DNA from: DASXYG01 sp036502625
Lineage (GTDB): Bacteria > Actinomycetota > Actinomycetes > Streptosporangiales > Streptosporangiaceae
Direction of reading: 5' to 3'
Length of the DNA: 64,000 nucleotides
Assembly (NCBI GenBank): GCA_036502625.1
Contig: DASXYG010000061.1
Location: forward strand, 15,605-79,604
In this document: one piece after another, positions 16,915 to 24,522 of the stretch
How the letters are laid out: every line of letters starts with the position of its first letter
Numbering within the stretch: the stretch's first letter is position 1
Translations under genes and position numbers: made by a program
The notes under the pieces: generated by a model
The model's database searches: none
Told to the model about the DNA's origin: nothing
Seen by the model: only the letters and a program-made list of their open reading frames with translations

Positions 16915-18163
16915 CCCACCCTCCGGGCTCGGCACCATCGACCGCATCGGCGCGGTGTTCCGGCTGCTCTTCCAGGTCCGCATGCTGCTGACCGCGACGA
17001 CCCTGCTGGTCCTCCCGACCGGCCAGCTCACGGTGACGTCGCTCATCATGATCGCCGGCCTGTCCCTGCTCTACTGGCTGGCCGCGCGCTACTGGCGGCG
17101 CATCCTCCCCCGGCTCTTCAAGCATCCGATCCTGACCGGCGTCGACGTCTTCATCGCGTTCGGCGTGCTGTCGCTCCAGGGCCCGCTCGGCACGTTCTTC
17201 CTGTCGACCGTGGTCGCGTCCGCGATCGGCGGCCTGCTGTTCCGCGTCCGCGGAATCGTGCTGCTGTCCGCCGCGCAGATCGCCTGCTACCTGGCCGCGA
17301 TCGGCTACTACGTCACGCTGCACCACCTGGCTCCCGGGTCGCTCGTCACGTTCCAGACGATGATCGGCCAGCCCGCGTACTACCCGATCGTCGGCATGTG
17401 CGGCTACCTCCTGCGCCGCATGTTCGACCAGCAGGAGGCCATCGACGCCGCCCGCATCCACGCCGAGACCGACTCCGCCGCCGCCGACGAGCGCGCCCGC
17501 CTGGCCCGCGAGATGCACGACTCCCTGGCCAAGACCCTGCGCGGCATCGCGATGTCCGCCAAGGCGCTGCCGCTGTGGGTCCGCAAGTCCCCCGAGCGCG
17601 CGACCACCGAGGCGGAACGGATCGCCACGGCCGCCGAGGTCGCGTCGCGCGAGGCCCGCGAGCTGATCGCCGACCTCCGCGAGGACCAGACCGTCCGGTC
17701 GCTTGACGCCACCGTGCGCGACGTCGCCGAGCGGTGGTCCACCGCGTCCGGCTGCGACGTCGCGCTCGACCTCAGCGCGTCCGCGGAGCTGCCGCTGATG
17801 GCGCGGTACGAGCTCACCGCGATCGTCAAGGAGGCGCTCACCAACATCGAGCGGCACGCCGGGGCCGGCCGGGTCGAGATCCGGCTCACGCCCATTCCGC
17901 GCGGGCTCGAAATGGCCATTCACGACGACGGCGCCGGCTTCGGGCAGGCCATCGCGGGCGACGACTGGCTCGACGTCCTCGCCCGCGACGGCCACTACGG
18001 CGTCGTCGGCATGTACGAACGTGCCAAGCGCGCCGGCGCGGAGCTCACCTTGGCTTCCGTTCCGGGGCAGGGCACCACGATCACCGTGTCGTTCGCGTCC
18101 GACGCGACGGCGAAAGCCGACGCGCACGCCCCCGACGACCGGCAACCAGCGGAGGCAGGATGA
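16892..18163 (+). CDS. NarL-type sensor histidine kinase linked to the Tad locus
   Basis: The 423-residue protein starts at a TTG inside tadC. About five or six membrane helices span residues 30-175. The HisKA_3 dimerisation helix follows, with phospho-accepting H209 in ARLAREMHDSLAKTL, then the HATPase with N-box ELTAIVKEALTNIERHA and G-box IHDDGAGFG. There is no extracytoplasmic sensor domain, so it probably senses membrane or envelope state. It overlaps its response regulator (ATGA). Its position in the same transcript as the pilus genes implies that it controls them, perhaps the separately promoted pilin downstream. Confidence 0.92.
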   Translation: MARSSAPDPPSGLGTIDRIGAVFRLLFQVRMLLTATTLLVLPTGQLTVTSLIMIAGLSLLYWLAARYWRRILPRLFKHPILTGVDVFIAFGVLSLQGPLGTFFLSTVVASAIGGLLFRVRGIVLLSAAQIACYLAAIGYYVTLHHLAPGSLVTFQTMIGQPAYYPIVGMCGYLLRRMFDQQEAIDAARIHAETDSAAADERARLAREMHDSLAKTLRGIAMSAKALPLWVRKSPERATTEAERIATAAEVASREARELIADLREDQTVRSLDATVRDVAERWSTASGCDVALDLSASAELPLMARYELTAIVKEALTNIERHAGAGRVEIRLTPIPRGLEMAIHDDGAGFGQAIAGDDWLDVLARDGHYGVVGMYERAKRAGAELTLASVPGQGTTITVSFASDATAKADAHAPDDRQPAEAG

Positions 18164-18888
18164 CCGAAACGCCGGCGAACACTGGTCGCGACGACGCCGC
18201 CGCGATCCGCATCATGGTCGTGGACGACAACCCGGTCGTCCGCTCCGGCCTCATCGCGCTGCTGGAGCTCGGCGACGACATCGAGATCGTCGGCGAGGCG
18301 GGCGACGGTCGGCGCGCCGTGGAGCTCGCCGAGCGCTTGCGGCCCGACATCGTCCTGCTCGACGTCCGGATGCCCCTGGTCGACGGCGTGGAGGCCTCCG
18401 GTCAGCTCAGCCGGCTGACCCGCGTCCTGATGCTCACCTACACCGAGGACGCCGATGTGGTGCGCTCGGCGATCCGCAACGGCGCCTCCGGCTACCTGGT
18501 GCACGGCACGTTCGACACCGACGAGCTCCTCAAGGCCATCAGGGACACCGTGGGCGGCACCGCCAACCCCCTGTCCGCCGTGGCCGTCAGCGCCGTTCTG
18601 GACGGCGTGCGCAGCGCCCCGCCGCCCGGTACCACCACCGGGCCGCCGGACCTCATGCTGCTGCGCGCGAAGTACGCCCTGTCGGCGCGCGAGGCCGAGA
18701 TCATGGAGCGCATCGCGAAAGGCCAGACCAACACGGCCATCGCGGAGACGCTCTTCCTGTCCGAGAAGACCGTGAAGAACCACATCAACCGCATCTACGC
18801 CAAGCTCGCCGTCAGCTCCCGCGCCGCCGCCATCTCCGTATGGCTCGGCACCGCCGAGGGCGACGACGGCCTGCCGGTGACCCGATGA
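18160..18888 (+). CDS. LuxR/NarL-family response regulator
   Basis: The 242-residue protein has a receiver domain with the acidic pocket VVDDN (21-25), phospho-acceptor D68 (LLDVRMP), and Thr/Lys positions near MLTYTED and GYLVHG. The usual receiver Lys appears replaced (GYLVHG), which may weaken phosphorylation-driven switching. The C-terminal LuxR helix-turn-helix is intact (LSAREAEIMERIAKGQTNTA, then LSEKTVKNHINRIYAKL). It is coupled to the kinase gene by a 4-bp overlap. Confidence 0.92.
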   Translation: MTETPANTGRDDAAAIRIMVVDDNPVVRSGLIALLELGDDIEIVGEAGDGRRAVELAERLRPDIVLLDVRMPLVDGVEASGQLSRLTRVLMLTYTEDADVVRSAIRNGASGYLVHGTFDTDELLKAIRDTVGGTANPLSAVAVSAVLDGVRSAPPPGTTTGPPDLMLLRAKYALSAREAEIMERIAKGQTNTAIAETLFLSEKTVKNHINRIYAKLAVSSRAAAISVWLGTAEGDDGLPVTR

Positions 18889-18911
18889 ACAGCCCGGCAT
18901 TAACGCCCGAA

Positions 18912-18934
18912 GGGGCCCAGGAAATCTGGGCCCC
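18912..18934 (+). terminator. Perfect 9-bp hairpin between the regulator and the pilin gene
   Basis: GGGGCCCAG (18912-18920), loop GAAAT, CTGGGCCCC (18926-18934). It sits in the 151-bp leader between the response regulator and the small pilin gene, so it can end the assembly operon or act as a leaky barrier or mRNA-stabilising hairpin that sets pilin dose. Confidence 0.65.
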
Positions 18935-19039
18935 CCGACCGCGTCAGGTTGAGCCCCGGGGCCCTGTAGCGGCCGTCGCGAACCCCGTAACTTCTTACTC
19001 AGCAACGGGACAACGCGCCGGACACACAGGAGAAAGACA

Positions 19040-19435
19040 ATGCAGACCGAGACTCCTCTCTACGTCGCCGACGTTCTTGGCGAGATCGACAACAGCGAGA
19101 CCGTCGCCGACGAGCGCCAGGTCAAGATCGCTCCGCGGCCCGCTCGCGGCCCCGCGCTCTTCGTCTCCGACCGTCGCCACGCGGCCCGCCGCCACGGCGA
19201 GCGCGGCTCGATCTTCGAGTGGCTCGCCCTCGGCGTCCTCGCCGCGGTCATCGTCGCGGCCCTCGCGGCCTCCGGCATCGGCGACACCATCAGCGGTGCG
19301 ATCACCAGCGTGGTCGGCAAGATCACCGGCATCAGCACCACCGGCGGCACCGACAGCGGCAGCAAGGCCGACGCCAAGACCAAGGCCAACTGTGACGCTC
19401 GTAAGGGCACCTGGAAGGACAACAAGTGCTCGTAG
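19040..19435 (+). CDS. Small Flp-like pilin, probable major subunit
   Basis: The 131-residue protein has a strong ribosome site (AGGAGAAAGACA before the ATG). About 55 mostly polar, basic residues precede the junction RHGERGSIFEWLALGVLAAV. The hydrophobic helix continues to about residue 82, then an amphipathic helix, and a short tail with two Cys (NCDARKGTWKDNKCS) that could form a disulphide. Gly-Ser followed by Glu at about +4/+5 fits a prepilin-type site. It stands alone between two hairpins, as expected for a subunit made in excess. The leader is unusually long for a Flp pilin. Confidence 0.7.
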   Translation: MQTETPLYVADVLGEIDNSETVADERQVKIAPRPARGPALFVSDRRHAARRHGERGSIFEWLALGVLAAVIVAALAASGIGDTISGAITSVVGKITGISTTGGTDSGSKADAKTKANCDARKGTWKDNKCS

Positions 19436-19470
19436 TCGCCTTCCCCTCGAGGGAGAGGTAAGCACTTCGA

Positions 19471-19512
19471 CGCGCAGAGACGGGAGTCGCATAGCGACCC
19501 CGTCTTTGCGCG
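19471..19512 (+). terminator. Long terminator hairpin after the pilin gene
   Basis: CGCGCAGAGACGGG (19471-19484) pairs with CCCGTCTTTGCGCG (19499-19512) with one G-T pair. Inside, GTCGC (19486-19490) pairs with GCGAC (19494-19498) around an ATA loop. That is about 19 bp of stem with one bulge, the strongest hairpin of the locus. It separates the pilin mRNA from the next gene. Confidence 0.8.
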
Positions 19513-19567
19513 CTCGTCGTATGTCGTCGGTGTTTGGCATGTGCCACCGCGCGGGTGGAGGACGCGG

Positions 19568-20578
19568 ATGAGAATCGTCAAGAGGTCATCGGCAGAGGCC
19601 GGTCAAGCGACCATCCTGCTGATGCTGATGATCGTCGTCGCCATGATCGCGCTGACGGTCCTGTTCGTCCGCATCGGCCACGCCGACTTCATGCGCTCCA
19701 ACGCCAAGGAAGCCGCCGACGCCTCCGCTCTCGCCGCCGCCTCCGCCGTGCGCGACCGCGCCATCTCCAGCCTCCAGGCCGAAGCGATCCCCGGCCCGCT
19801 GTTCCCCGACGACTCCAGCCGCCGCGCGGCGAGCGAATACGCGAAGCTCAACAACGCGGAGATGACCGGCTACGAGTCCGGCATGTTCACGTCCGACGTC
19901 AAGGTCACGGTCGCGTCGAGCGACTGCGTGTACAAGAACCAGCAGCCGTACAAGCCGGAGAAGCCCTGCCCGCAGAACCCGAGCGACCAGACCAAGAAGC
20001 AGTTGAAGAGGGCCACTGCCTCGTCGGTCGCCACCGTCGAATTCCCGAGCTGCGCGCAGGTATTCGACCGATTCGGGCATTTCCTTTACCTGACCTGTGA
20101 CGGGCAATCGATATCCGGGCTCAGCCGGGCACAGCTCGCCGGGTTCTTCAACGTCCACCTGAAGGACACGTTCAACAAGGGCACCCTCGCCGGGTTCGGC
20201 CCCGGAGGGGTTTCCAACCTGCCCCCGCCGACCAAGGGGCACGCACCGCAGAACATGAAGATGGCGAAGGACATGCTCGCCCAGAATGGATGGGGACCGG
20301 AGGAGTTCGACTGTCTCCTCCAGCTTTGGACCCATGAAAGCGGGTGGAACGAAAGGGCGACGAACCCCAGCTCCAAGGCGTACGGAATTCCCCAGGCGCT
20401 GCCCGCCAGCAAGATGGGCAGCACCGCGCTCAGCGGCAACTGGCCGGCCGACGCGAAGGCGCAGATCACCTGGGGTTTGGACTACATCAGCGGGCGCTAC
20501 ACGACACCGTGCGGCGCGTGGGCTTTCTGGCAGCACCCGGCCAACTCGCCACCCGGCTCGTCGGTGCACTGGTACTGA
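19568..20578 (+). CDS. TadG/TadE-like pseudopilin fused to a lytic-transglycosylase-like domain
   Basis: The 336-residue protein starts at the ATG at 19568. Residues 1-65 read as a TadG/TadE-type N-terminus: AGQATILLMLMIVVAMIALT followed by an extended helix HADFMRSNAKEAADASALAA. A middle region (70-225) has four or more Cys. Residues 228-336 match the small transglycosylase/APF C-terminal fold: CLLQLWTHESGWNERATNPS with probable catalytic E257, AYGIPQALPASKMGS, ITWGLDYISGRYTTPCGAWA. The domain should cleave peptidoglycan glycan strands outside the membrane. The fusion would tie wall opening to pilus assembly. Confidence 0.85.
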   Translation: MRIVKRSSAEAGQATILLMLMIVVAMIALTVLFVRIGHADFMRSNAKEAADASALAAASAVRDRAISSLQAEAIPGPLFPDDSSRRAASEYAKLNNAEMTGYESGMFTSDVKVTVASSDCVYKNQQPYKPEKPCPQNPSDQTKKQLKRATASSVATVEFPSCAQVFDRFGHFLYLTCDGQSISGLSRAQLAGFFNVHLKDTFNKGTLAGFGPGGVSNLPPPTKGHAPQNMKMAKDMLAQNGWGPEEFDCLLQLWTHESGWNERATNPSSKAYGIPQALPASKMGSTALSGNWPADAKAQITWGLDYISGRYTTPCGAWAFWQHPANSPPGSSVHWY

Positions 20579-20664
20579 CCGCTGGGCTGGTGCGGACCGC
20601 GTCAGCCACGACGGATCGGTGAACAATCGCCATGTCCCATCGGACAACACAACGCCCATATGGC

Positions 20665-21723
20665 ATGCTGAACCGCATGACGCGACGCACCCCCACCACG
20701 CCGTCAGTCACCCGGCTGACTCGAGTCGCCGCGCTTGCCACGGTGGGCGCCATCGGCCTTGCAGGTTGCGTGAGCGGTGGCGGAACCAGACCCTCCGCCC
20801 GCGCGTCCTCTGCTCCACCGAGTTCCACGCAAAGCCCCGCGCAGCAAGATAAGGTCCTGCAGACGCAATGGACGAGTAGCAAAAGCCCGATACGCGTCGA
20901 CCTCATGTCGTTGGACAAGATTTCCAATGATGCCGTCGCACTGCGAATCCGGCTCTTCAATACCGGATCGGACGACGTTACCGTCGCGGATGCGTTCCGG
21001 CCACGCGTAGGGCTTCGCAATAGCTTCGGCGGCATGGCGCTGGTCGACGGGAAGAACCTCCGCGCTTACTATCCATGGCAGAACTCCAATGACTCGACGT
21101 TCGTGGAAAGCGGATTTCCCGATATCGGGCAGTTGACCTCCGGCCAAGAGTGGGACGCTTCAATCCTCTTCCCTGCTCCGCCACCGAACGTCACGACCGT
21201 TAACGTGTACGCTCCGCAGGTAACCTTTAGCGACGTGCCGATCAATCAAAACGGCAAGGAACAAGAGGGAGACCCAGGGTTCAATAAGGCAGATTTGAGC
21301 CCGCCGAACATTCTCTCCCTCACCTCGTCGCGAGAGGACCTCTCGGGCGACAAGACGGAAGACGACAGCGGCAACAAGGTCGCGATCCGGCTCTCCTCGG
21401 ACGTCCTCTTCAAGCTGAACAAGGCGAACCTGACGAGCAAGGCGAATGCGATCCTCAAGCAGGTCGCCACGCAGATCGATCAGGCCAAGGCGACCACCAT
21501 CGCCATTGACGGCTACACCGACAACAGCGGAAACGACGCGATCAACAATCCGCTGTCCAAGAAACGAGCGGAGGCCGTGCACAGCGCGCTCCAGAAGCTC
21601 GTGACCCGTCAAGGCATCAGCTACAAGATCGCCGGCCACGGCTCCGCCGACCCGGTGGCGTCCAACAAGACGGCCGAGGGCAGCCAGAAGAACCGCCGCG
21701 TCACGATCTCGTACAACAAGTAA
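20665..21723 (+). CDS. OmpA-domain lipoprotein next to the Tad locus
   Basis: About 352 residues from the ATG at 20665 (the ATG at 20677 is also possible). A signal peptide ends in the lipobox LAGC, so the protein is a membrane lipoprotein. A middle beta-rich domain (about 60-210) resembles DUF4352-type extracytoplasmic modules. The C-terminal OmpA domain has DVLFKLNKANL, IDGYTDNSGNDAINNPLSKK and GSQKNRRVTISYNK, including the Asp and Arg positions that bind diaminopimelate in peptidoglycan. The gene is less GC-rich than its neighbours in the first two thirds. It may anchor a trans-envelope machine to the wall. Confidence 0.85.
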   Translation: MLNRMTRRTPTTPSVTRLTRVAALATVGAIGLAGCVSGGGTRPSARASSAPPSSTQSPAQQDKVLQTQWTSSKSPIRVDLMSLDKISNDAVALRIRLFNTGSDDVTVADAFRPRVGLRNSFGGMALVDGKNLRAYYPWQNSNDSTFVESGFPDIGQLTSGQEWDASILFPAPPPNVTTVNVYAPQVTFSDVPINQNGKEQEGDPGFNKADLSPPNILSLTSSREDLSGDKTEDDSGNKVAIRLSSDVLFKLNKANLTSKANAILKQVATQIDQAKATTIAIDGYTDNSGNDAINNPLSKKRAEAVHSALQKLVTRQGISYKIAGHGSADPVASNKTAEGSQKNRRVTISYNK

Positions 21724-21730
21724 GGACGCC

Positions 21731-22354
21731 ATGATGACGCGATCCCGCCTCGCCCGGTCGGCTTCGCTTACCGCGGCCGCGGCCGTGCTGCTCGTCGGTT
21801 GTTCGGCCGGTGGGGACTCCCACGCGAAGAGCTCCCCGTCCGGCGGCGGCTCCGCTCCCCCGGTCCGTACGAGTGCGATCAACCCGTCCGCGCTGCCCAC
21901 GGAGCCGTCGAACCCGCCCGTCATCGCGTCGAGCGGCGCCGATCCCGCGCACAACGCGCACATCCTGAACACGATGGACACGACGGACATGAAGCTCCAG
22001 GTCAATTCCGCCAAGCGCGACTCGAGCGGCATCGTCACGCTGACCTGGACGGTCATCAACAGCAGCGATCACGACCTCGACACGTACAACACGTTCTGGG
22101 ATTCCGTTAACGGCTATTACGGGCACAGCGTCTCCAACGTCCAGCTCACCGATCAGGCGAAATTGGTCAGGTACCATCCCTTGATCGACACGGACACGAA
22201 TTGCTACTGCTCGCGGGGCGGCGACGCCGACGACAACCTGCCCGCCGGCGACGCCGCCAGCTATGTCGACCTGTTCAAGCCCGACCCGGGTACGACCAAG
22301 GTCGACGTCGATGTCGCGGGGTTCAAGCCGGCCAAGAACGTACCGATCACGTAG
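21731..22354 (+). CDS. Lipoprotein of unknown function
   Basis: The 207-residue protein has a signal peptide and lipobox LLVGCSAG, a Ser/Pro linker, then a beta-rich domain (about 80-205) resembling the middle domain of the preceding OmpA protein: LQVNSAKRDSSGIVTLTWTV here and IRVDLMSLDKISNDAVALRI there. It lies 7 bp after that gene and is surely co-transcribed. Two Cys in NCYCSRGG are notable. Its 3' end overlaps the convergent DUF192 gene by 8 bp. Confidence 0.75.
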   Translation: MMTRSRLARSASLTAAAAVLLVGCSAGGDSHAKSSPSGGGSAPPVRTSAINPSALPTEPSNPPVIASSGADPAHNAHILNTMDTTDMKLQVNSAKRDSSGIVTLTWTVINSSDHDLDTYNTFWDSVNGYYGHSVSNVQLTDQAKLVRYHPLIDTDTNCYCSRGGDADDNLPAGDAASYVDLFKPDPGTTKVDVDVAGFKPAKNVPIT

Positions 22355-22724
22355 GCGGAGCGGCGTGGCCGATCGCCAGGCGCGAGCCCTTGGCGATCGA
22401 CCAGGCCGCCAGTGACCCCGCCGCGGCCTCCAGCGTGTGGCGGGCCGTGAGGCGGTTGCGGCCCAGCCGGTTGCGGGGCATGTGAGCGACGGCTATGACG
22501 CGGAGGTCGCGGGAGAGGTACGCGACGTCGATCGGGAAGCGCATGCCGAAGGTGTGGACCCCGTTGGTCTTGGCCAGCAGCACGGCGCCGTCCAGATCGT
22601 CACGGCCCAGGAGCCCGCGATACCGGGCACGCCGGGAGGCCAGGATCTCCAGCGCGGCCACCTCGCGCCCGTCGCAGAGGAGCACGCCCGTGCCGTCCGT
22701 AAGGCGGGCACTCGCCCTCACGCC
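22347..22724 (-). CDS. DUF192 family protein
   Basis: About 125 residues from the GTG at 22724, which follows GGAGG at a suitable distance. An upstream ATG at 22781 would add a basic N-terminus without domain content. The DUF192 core is clear: RRARYRGLLGRDDLDGAVLL, HTFGMRFPIDVAYLSRDLRV and RHTLEAAAGSLAAWSI. The family is a small beta-barrel of unknown function. No signal peptide is seen in the chosen form. In many actinomycetes DUF192 genes sit beside tad loci, which fits here. Confidence 0.85.
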   Translation of the reverse strand, partial: GVRASARLTDGTGVLLCDGREVAALEILASRRARYRGLLGRDDLDGAVLLAKTNGVHTFGMRFPIDVAYLSRDLRVIAVAHMPRNRLGRNRLTARHTLEAAAGSLAAWSIAKGSRLAIGHAAPPT

Positions 22725-22860
22725 GACCCGCCTCCCCTCCGGTTGCCAGAGCCGCCCGCGCCCGGCGCGCGCAGAGCCCACCGGGAGCCGGTTCTGATTC
22801 GCGAAGGACTCCGGACGGCTGCTAATCTACTGCGTGTCGCAGGGCAAACGAGCCCCGCAG

Positions 22861-22936
22861 GCGCCGTTAGCTCAACTGGCAGAGCAGCAGACTCTTAATC
22901 TGCGGGTTCGGGGTTCGAGTCCCTGACGGCGCACCA
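22861..22936 (+). tRNA. tRNA-Lys(CTT), island attachment site
   Basis: Acceptor GCGCCGT (22861-22867) pairs with ACGGCGC (22926-22932). The D-arm GCTCAACTGGCAGAGC, the anticodon loop with CTT, and the T-loop GTTCGAGTC are present, with discriminator A and an encoded CCA (22934-22936). The 3' half is repeated at 33663, marking it as the insertion point of a genomic island. Confidence 0.97.
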
Positions 22937-22953
22937 TTTAGACCAGCAAGGGT
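22892..22953 (+). repeat. Left attachment repeat (attL-like), 3' half of tRNA-Lys plus 17 bp
   Basis: 62 bp beginning at the tRNA anticodon loop (CTCTTAATCTGCGGG) and running 17 bp beyond the CCA end (TTTAGACCAGCAAGGGT). It matches 33663-33724 at 59 of 62 positions by direct reading. The match beyond the tRNA supports site-specific integration rather than simple tRNA duplication. Confidence 0.85.
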
Positions 22954-23058
22954 CGGCCCCGGACGGGGCGGCCGCGGACGTCGCCCGTCTGTTCATCAGC
23001 ACGGCACGTCCGCCATCCGTACGGTGCGGGCCGGACCCCTGCCACGCCTTCCCCCGAG

Positions 23059-24072
23059 TCAGGCTGACTCTCTCTGGATCACCTTCAAGGGTGGCGCGGA
23101 GACGAGCGGAGGCGTTTCGCCGACGATCATTCGCGTGATCGTTCCGAGGATGAGATCGGCCATGTCTTCGGCGTTGAAGGCGATCGTCGTCACGCTTGGG
23201 AGGAAGACCGAGCTGGTCGCATAGTCATCGGCGCCGAGGACAGCAATGTCCCTAGGCACGCTCAGTCCGGTGTCGAACAGGGCTCGGATTGCGGTGTAGG
23301 CGAATCGGTCGTCGTACGCGATAGCCGCTGTTGGGCGGTCGTTCGCATCGCGCCAGCCGCGTGCCCAGTCTTTGAGGCTGCGCGGGTCCGCGTCCATCGA
23401 GACCAGATTGAGACTGAGTCCTAGTCGCGCCGCAGCCTCTTGCGCACCCGCACGACGCTGCAAGGCGAACTCGGCGATGGACGAGTCAGCAGGATGTAGC
23501 CAGGCCAGGCGATGGTGCCCTTTCGCGGCGAGGGATTCCACCGCGCGTTGCCCGTAGAGGCGCTGATCGATCACCAGGCATGGTGCGTGGGGCACTGGAT
23601 GGGATCCCATGAGCAGGAGCGCGCGCACGCCGGCGCGCCGCAGGACTTCGGTCGCCGGCGCGTCGCAACGGAGTGTCTCGACGAGGACTGCCTCGGGCCG
23701 GTAGCTGGCCCAGACTCTTGCTCCTTCAACTCCGGCGATGTCGTGGTCGGCGTGGACGATGGTCGGCAGACCGGCATCTGCGGAGTGCCGGGCGATCAGC
23801 GCGAACGCGGCGTCCATCGCGCCGCCGAAGCCGAGCACAGGTGCCGGTATCAGCAGTCCCTCGACACCGCCGTTGCGGCGCAATTGTCGCGCGCTGTTGT
23901 TCGGGGTGTAGTTGAGCTCCTCGGCAGCGAGTTGGACCCGTCGCCTGGTGTCCTCGGAGATCCGTGCGCCCTGCTTGTCGTTCAGGACGAACGACACGGT
24001 CGCACGAGAGACGCCGGCCAAGCGCGCGACATCGCCACTGGTGGCCGGTTTGTGGGTGCGCGGCGCAAACAT
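23059..24072 (-). CDS. LacI-family transcriptional regulator
   Basis: The 337-residue protein starts at an ATG. The LacI helix-turn-helix is complete: TSGDVARLAGVSRATVSFVL (11-30) then the hinge helix LNYTPNNSARQLRR. The periplasmic-binding-protein-like effector domain follows, with AIAYDDRFAYTAIRALFDTG and the typical DIAVLGADDYATSSVFLPSV near the C-terminus. Such regulators usually respond to sugars and control glycoside hydrolases. It is divergent from a broken GH3 gene and has a palindrome 83 bp upstream of its start. Confidence 0.92.
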   Translation of the reverse strand: MFAPRTHKPATSGDVARLAGVSRATVSFVLNDKQGARISEDTRRRVQLAAEELNYTPNNSARQLRRNGGVEGLLIPAPVLGFGGAMDAAFALIARHSADAGLPTIVHADHDIAGVEGARVWASYRPEAVLVETLRCDAPATEVLRRAGVRALLLMGSHPVPHAPCLVIDQRLYGQRAVESLAAKGHHRLAWLHPADSSIAEFALQRRAGAQEAAARLGLSLNLVSMDADPRSLKDWARGWRDANDRPTAAIAYDDRFAYTAIRALFDTGLSVPRDIAVLGADDYATSSVFLPSVTTIAFNAEDMADLILGTITRMIVGETPPLVSAPPLKVIQRESA

Positions 24073-24152
24073 GTCAAGACGAGAGCCTAGCGGCTGGCAC
24101 GTGTACGAGTCCTCAAGCAGATGTCTTGCGCGACCCGCGTTTTGGCCCTAGG

Positions 24153-24164
24153 TTACACGTGTTA
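24153..24164. promoter_or_regulatory. Candidate LacI-type operator centred on ACACGTGT
   Basis: The perfect 8-bp palindrome ACACGTGT (24155-24162) lies within TTACACGTGTTA, with a central CG like LacI-family operators. It lies between the LacI gene and the GH3 remnant, the expected control point for both. Binding is inferred. Confidence 0.45.
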
Positions 24165-24237
24165 TCACCGCGTACGCCGCCGCACCGCCAGTGGGCGCGG
24201 TCGAGGCGAAGGAATCGGGAAGTGGCGAAACGATCAG

Positions 24238-24417
24238 GTGGGTTCAACGGAGACCGAGGACGACGCTCACGACTTCGCAGGCGCGCTGGACGGACTGTCT
24301 TTGGAGCAACAGCCGGCTCTGCTCATCGGGTCCTCGCCTTGGACCCTGCCCGACGAGCCGTCGATCGGTCTGTGCCGGATCGTCGCCTCCGACGGTCCCG
24401 CGGGCGTTCGCGAATAG
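24238..24417 (+). pseudogene. GH3 beta-glucosidase remnant (N-terminal fragment)
   Basis: A 59-codon frame from the GTG at 24238 to the TAG at 24415-24417 encodes only the beginning of a family 3 glycosidase: DFAGALDGLSLEQQPALLIG, SSPWTLPDEPSIGLCRIV, then SDGPAGVRE. GH3 enzymes have a beginning of the form L(S/T)LEEK.ALL.G...W ... IP...SDGPHGVR and then run for 700 or more residues. Everything after this motif is gone. It lies next to a LacI regulator, the normal partner of such genes. This is a decayed gene rather than a small protein. Confidence 0.7.
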
Positions 24418-24522
24418 TCGCCGGACGAGCGTGAACCGTCGGCGAACATCGGCTAGTCCGCACCGCTGCGGCACTATGCGAAGCCGACAACCACAAACGA
24501 TGGCGACAAGGAGATAGCAGGC

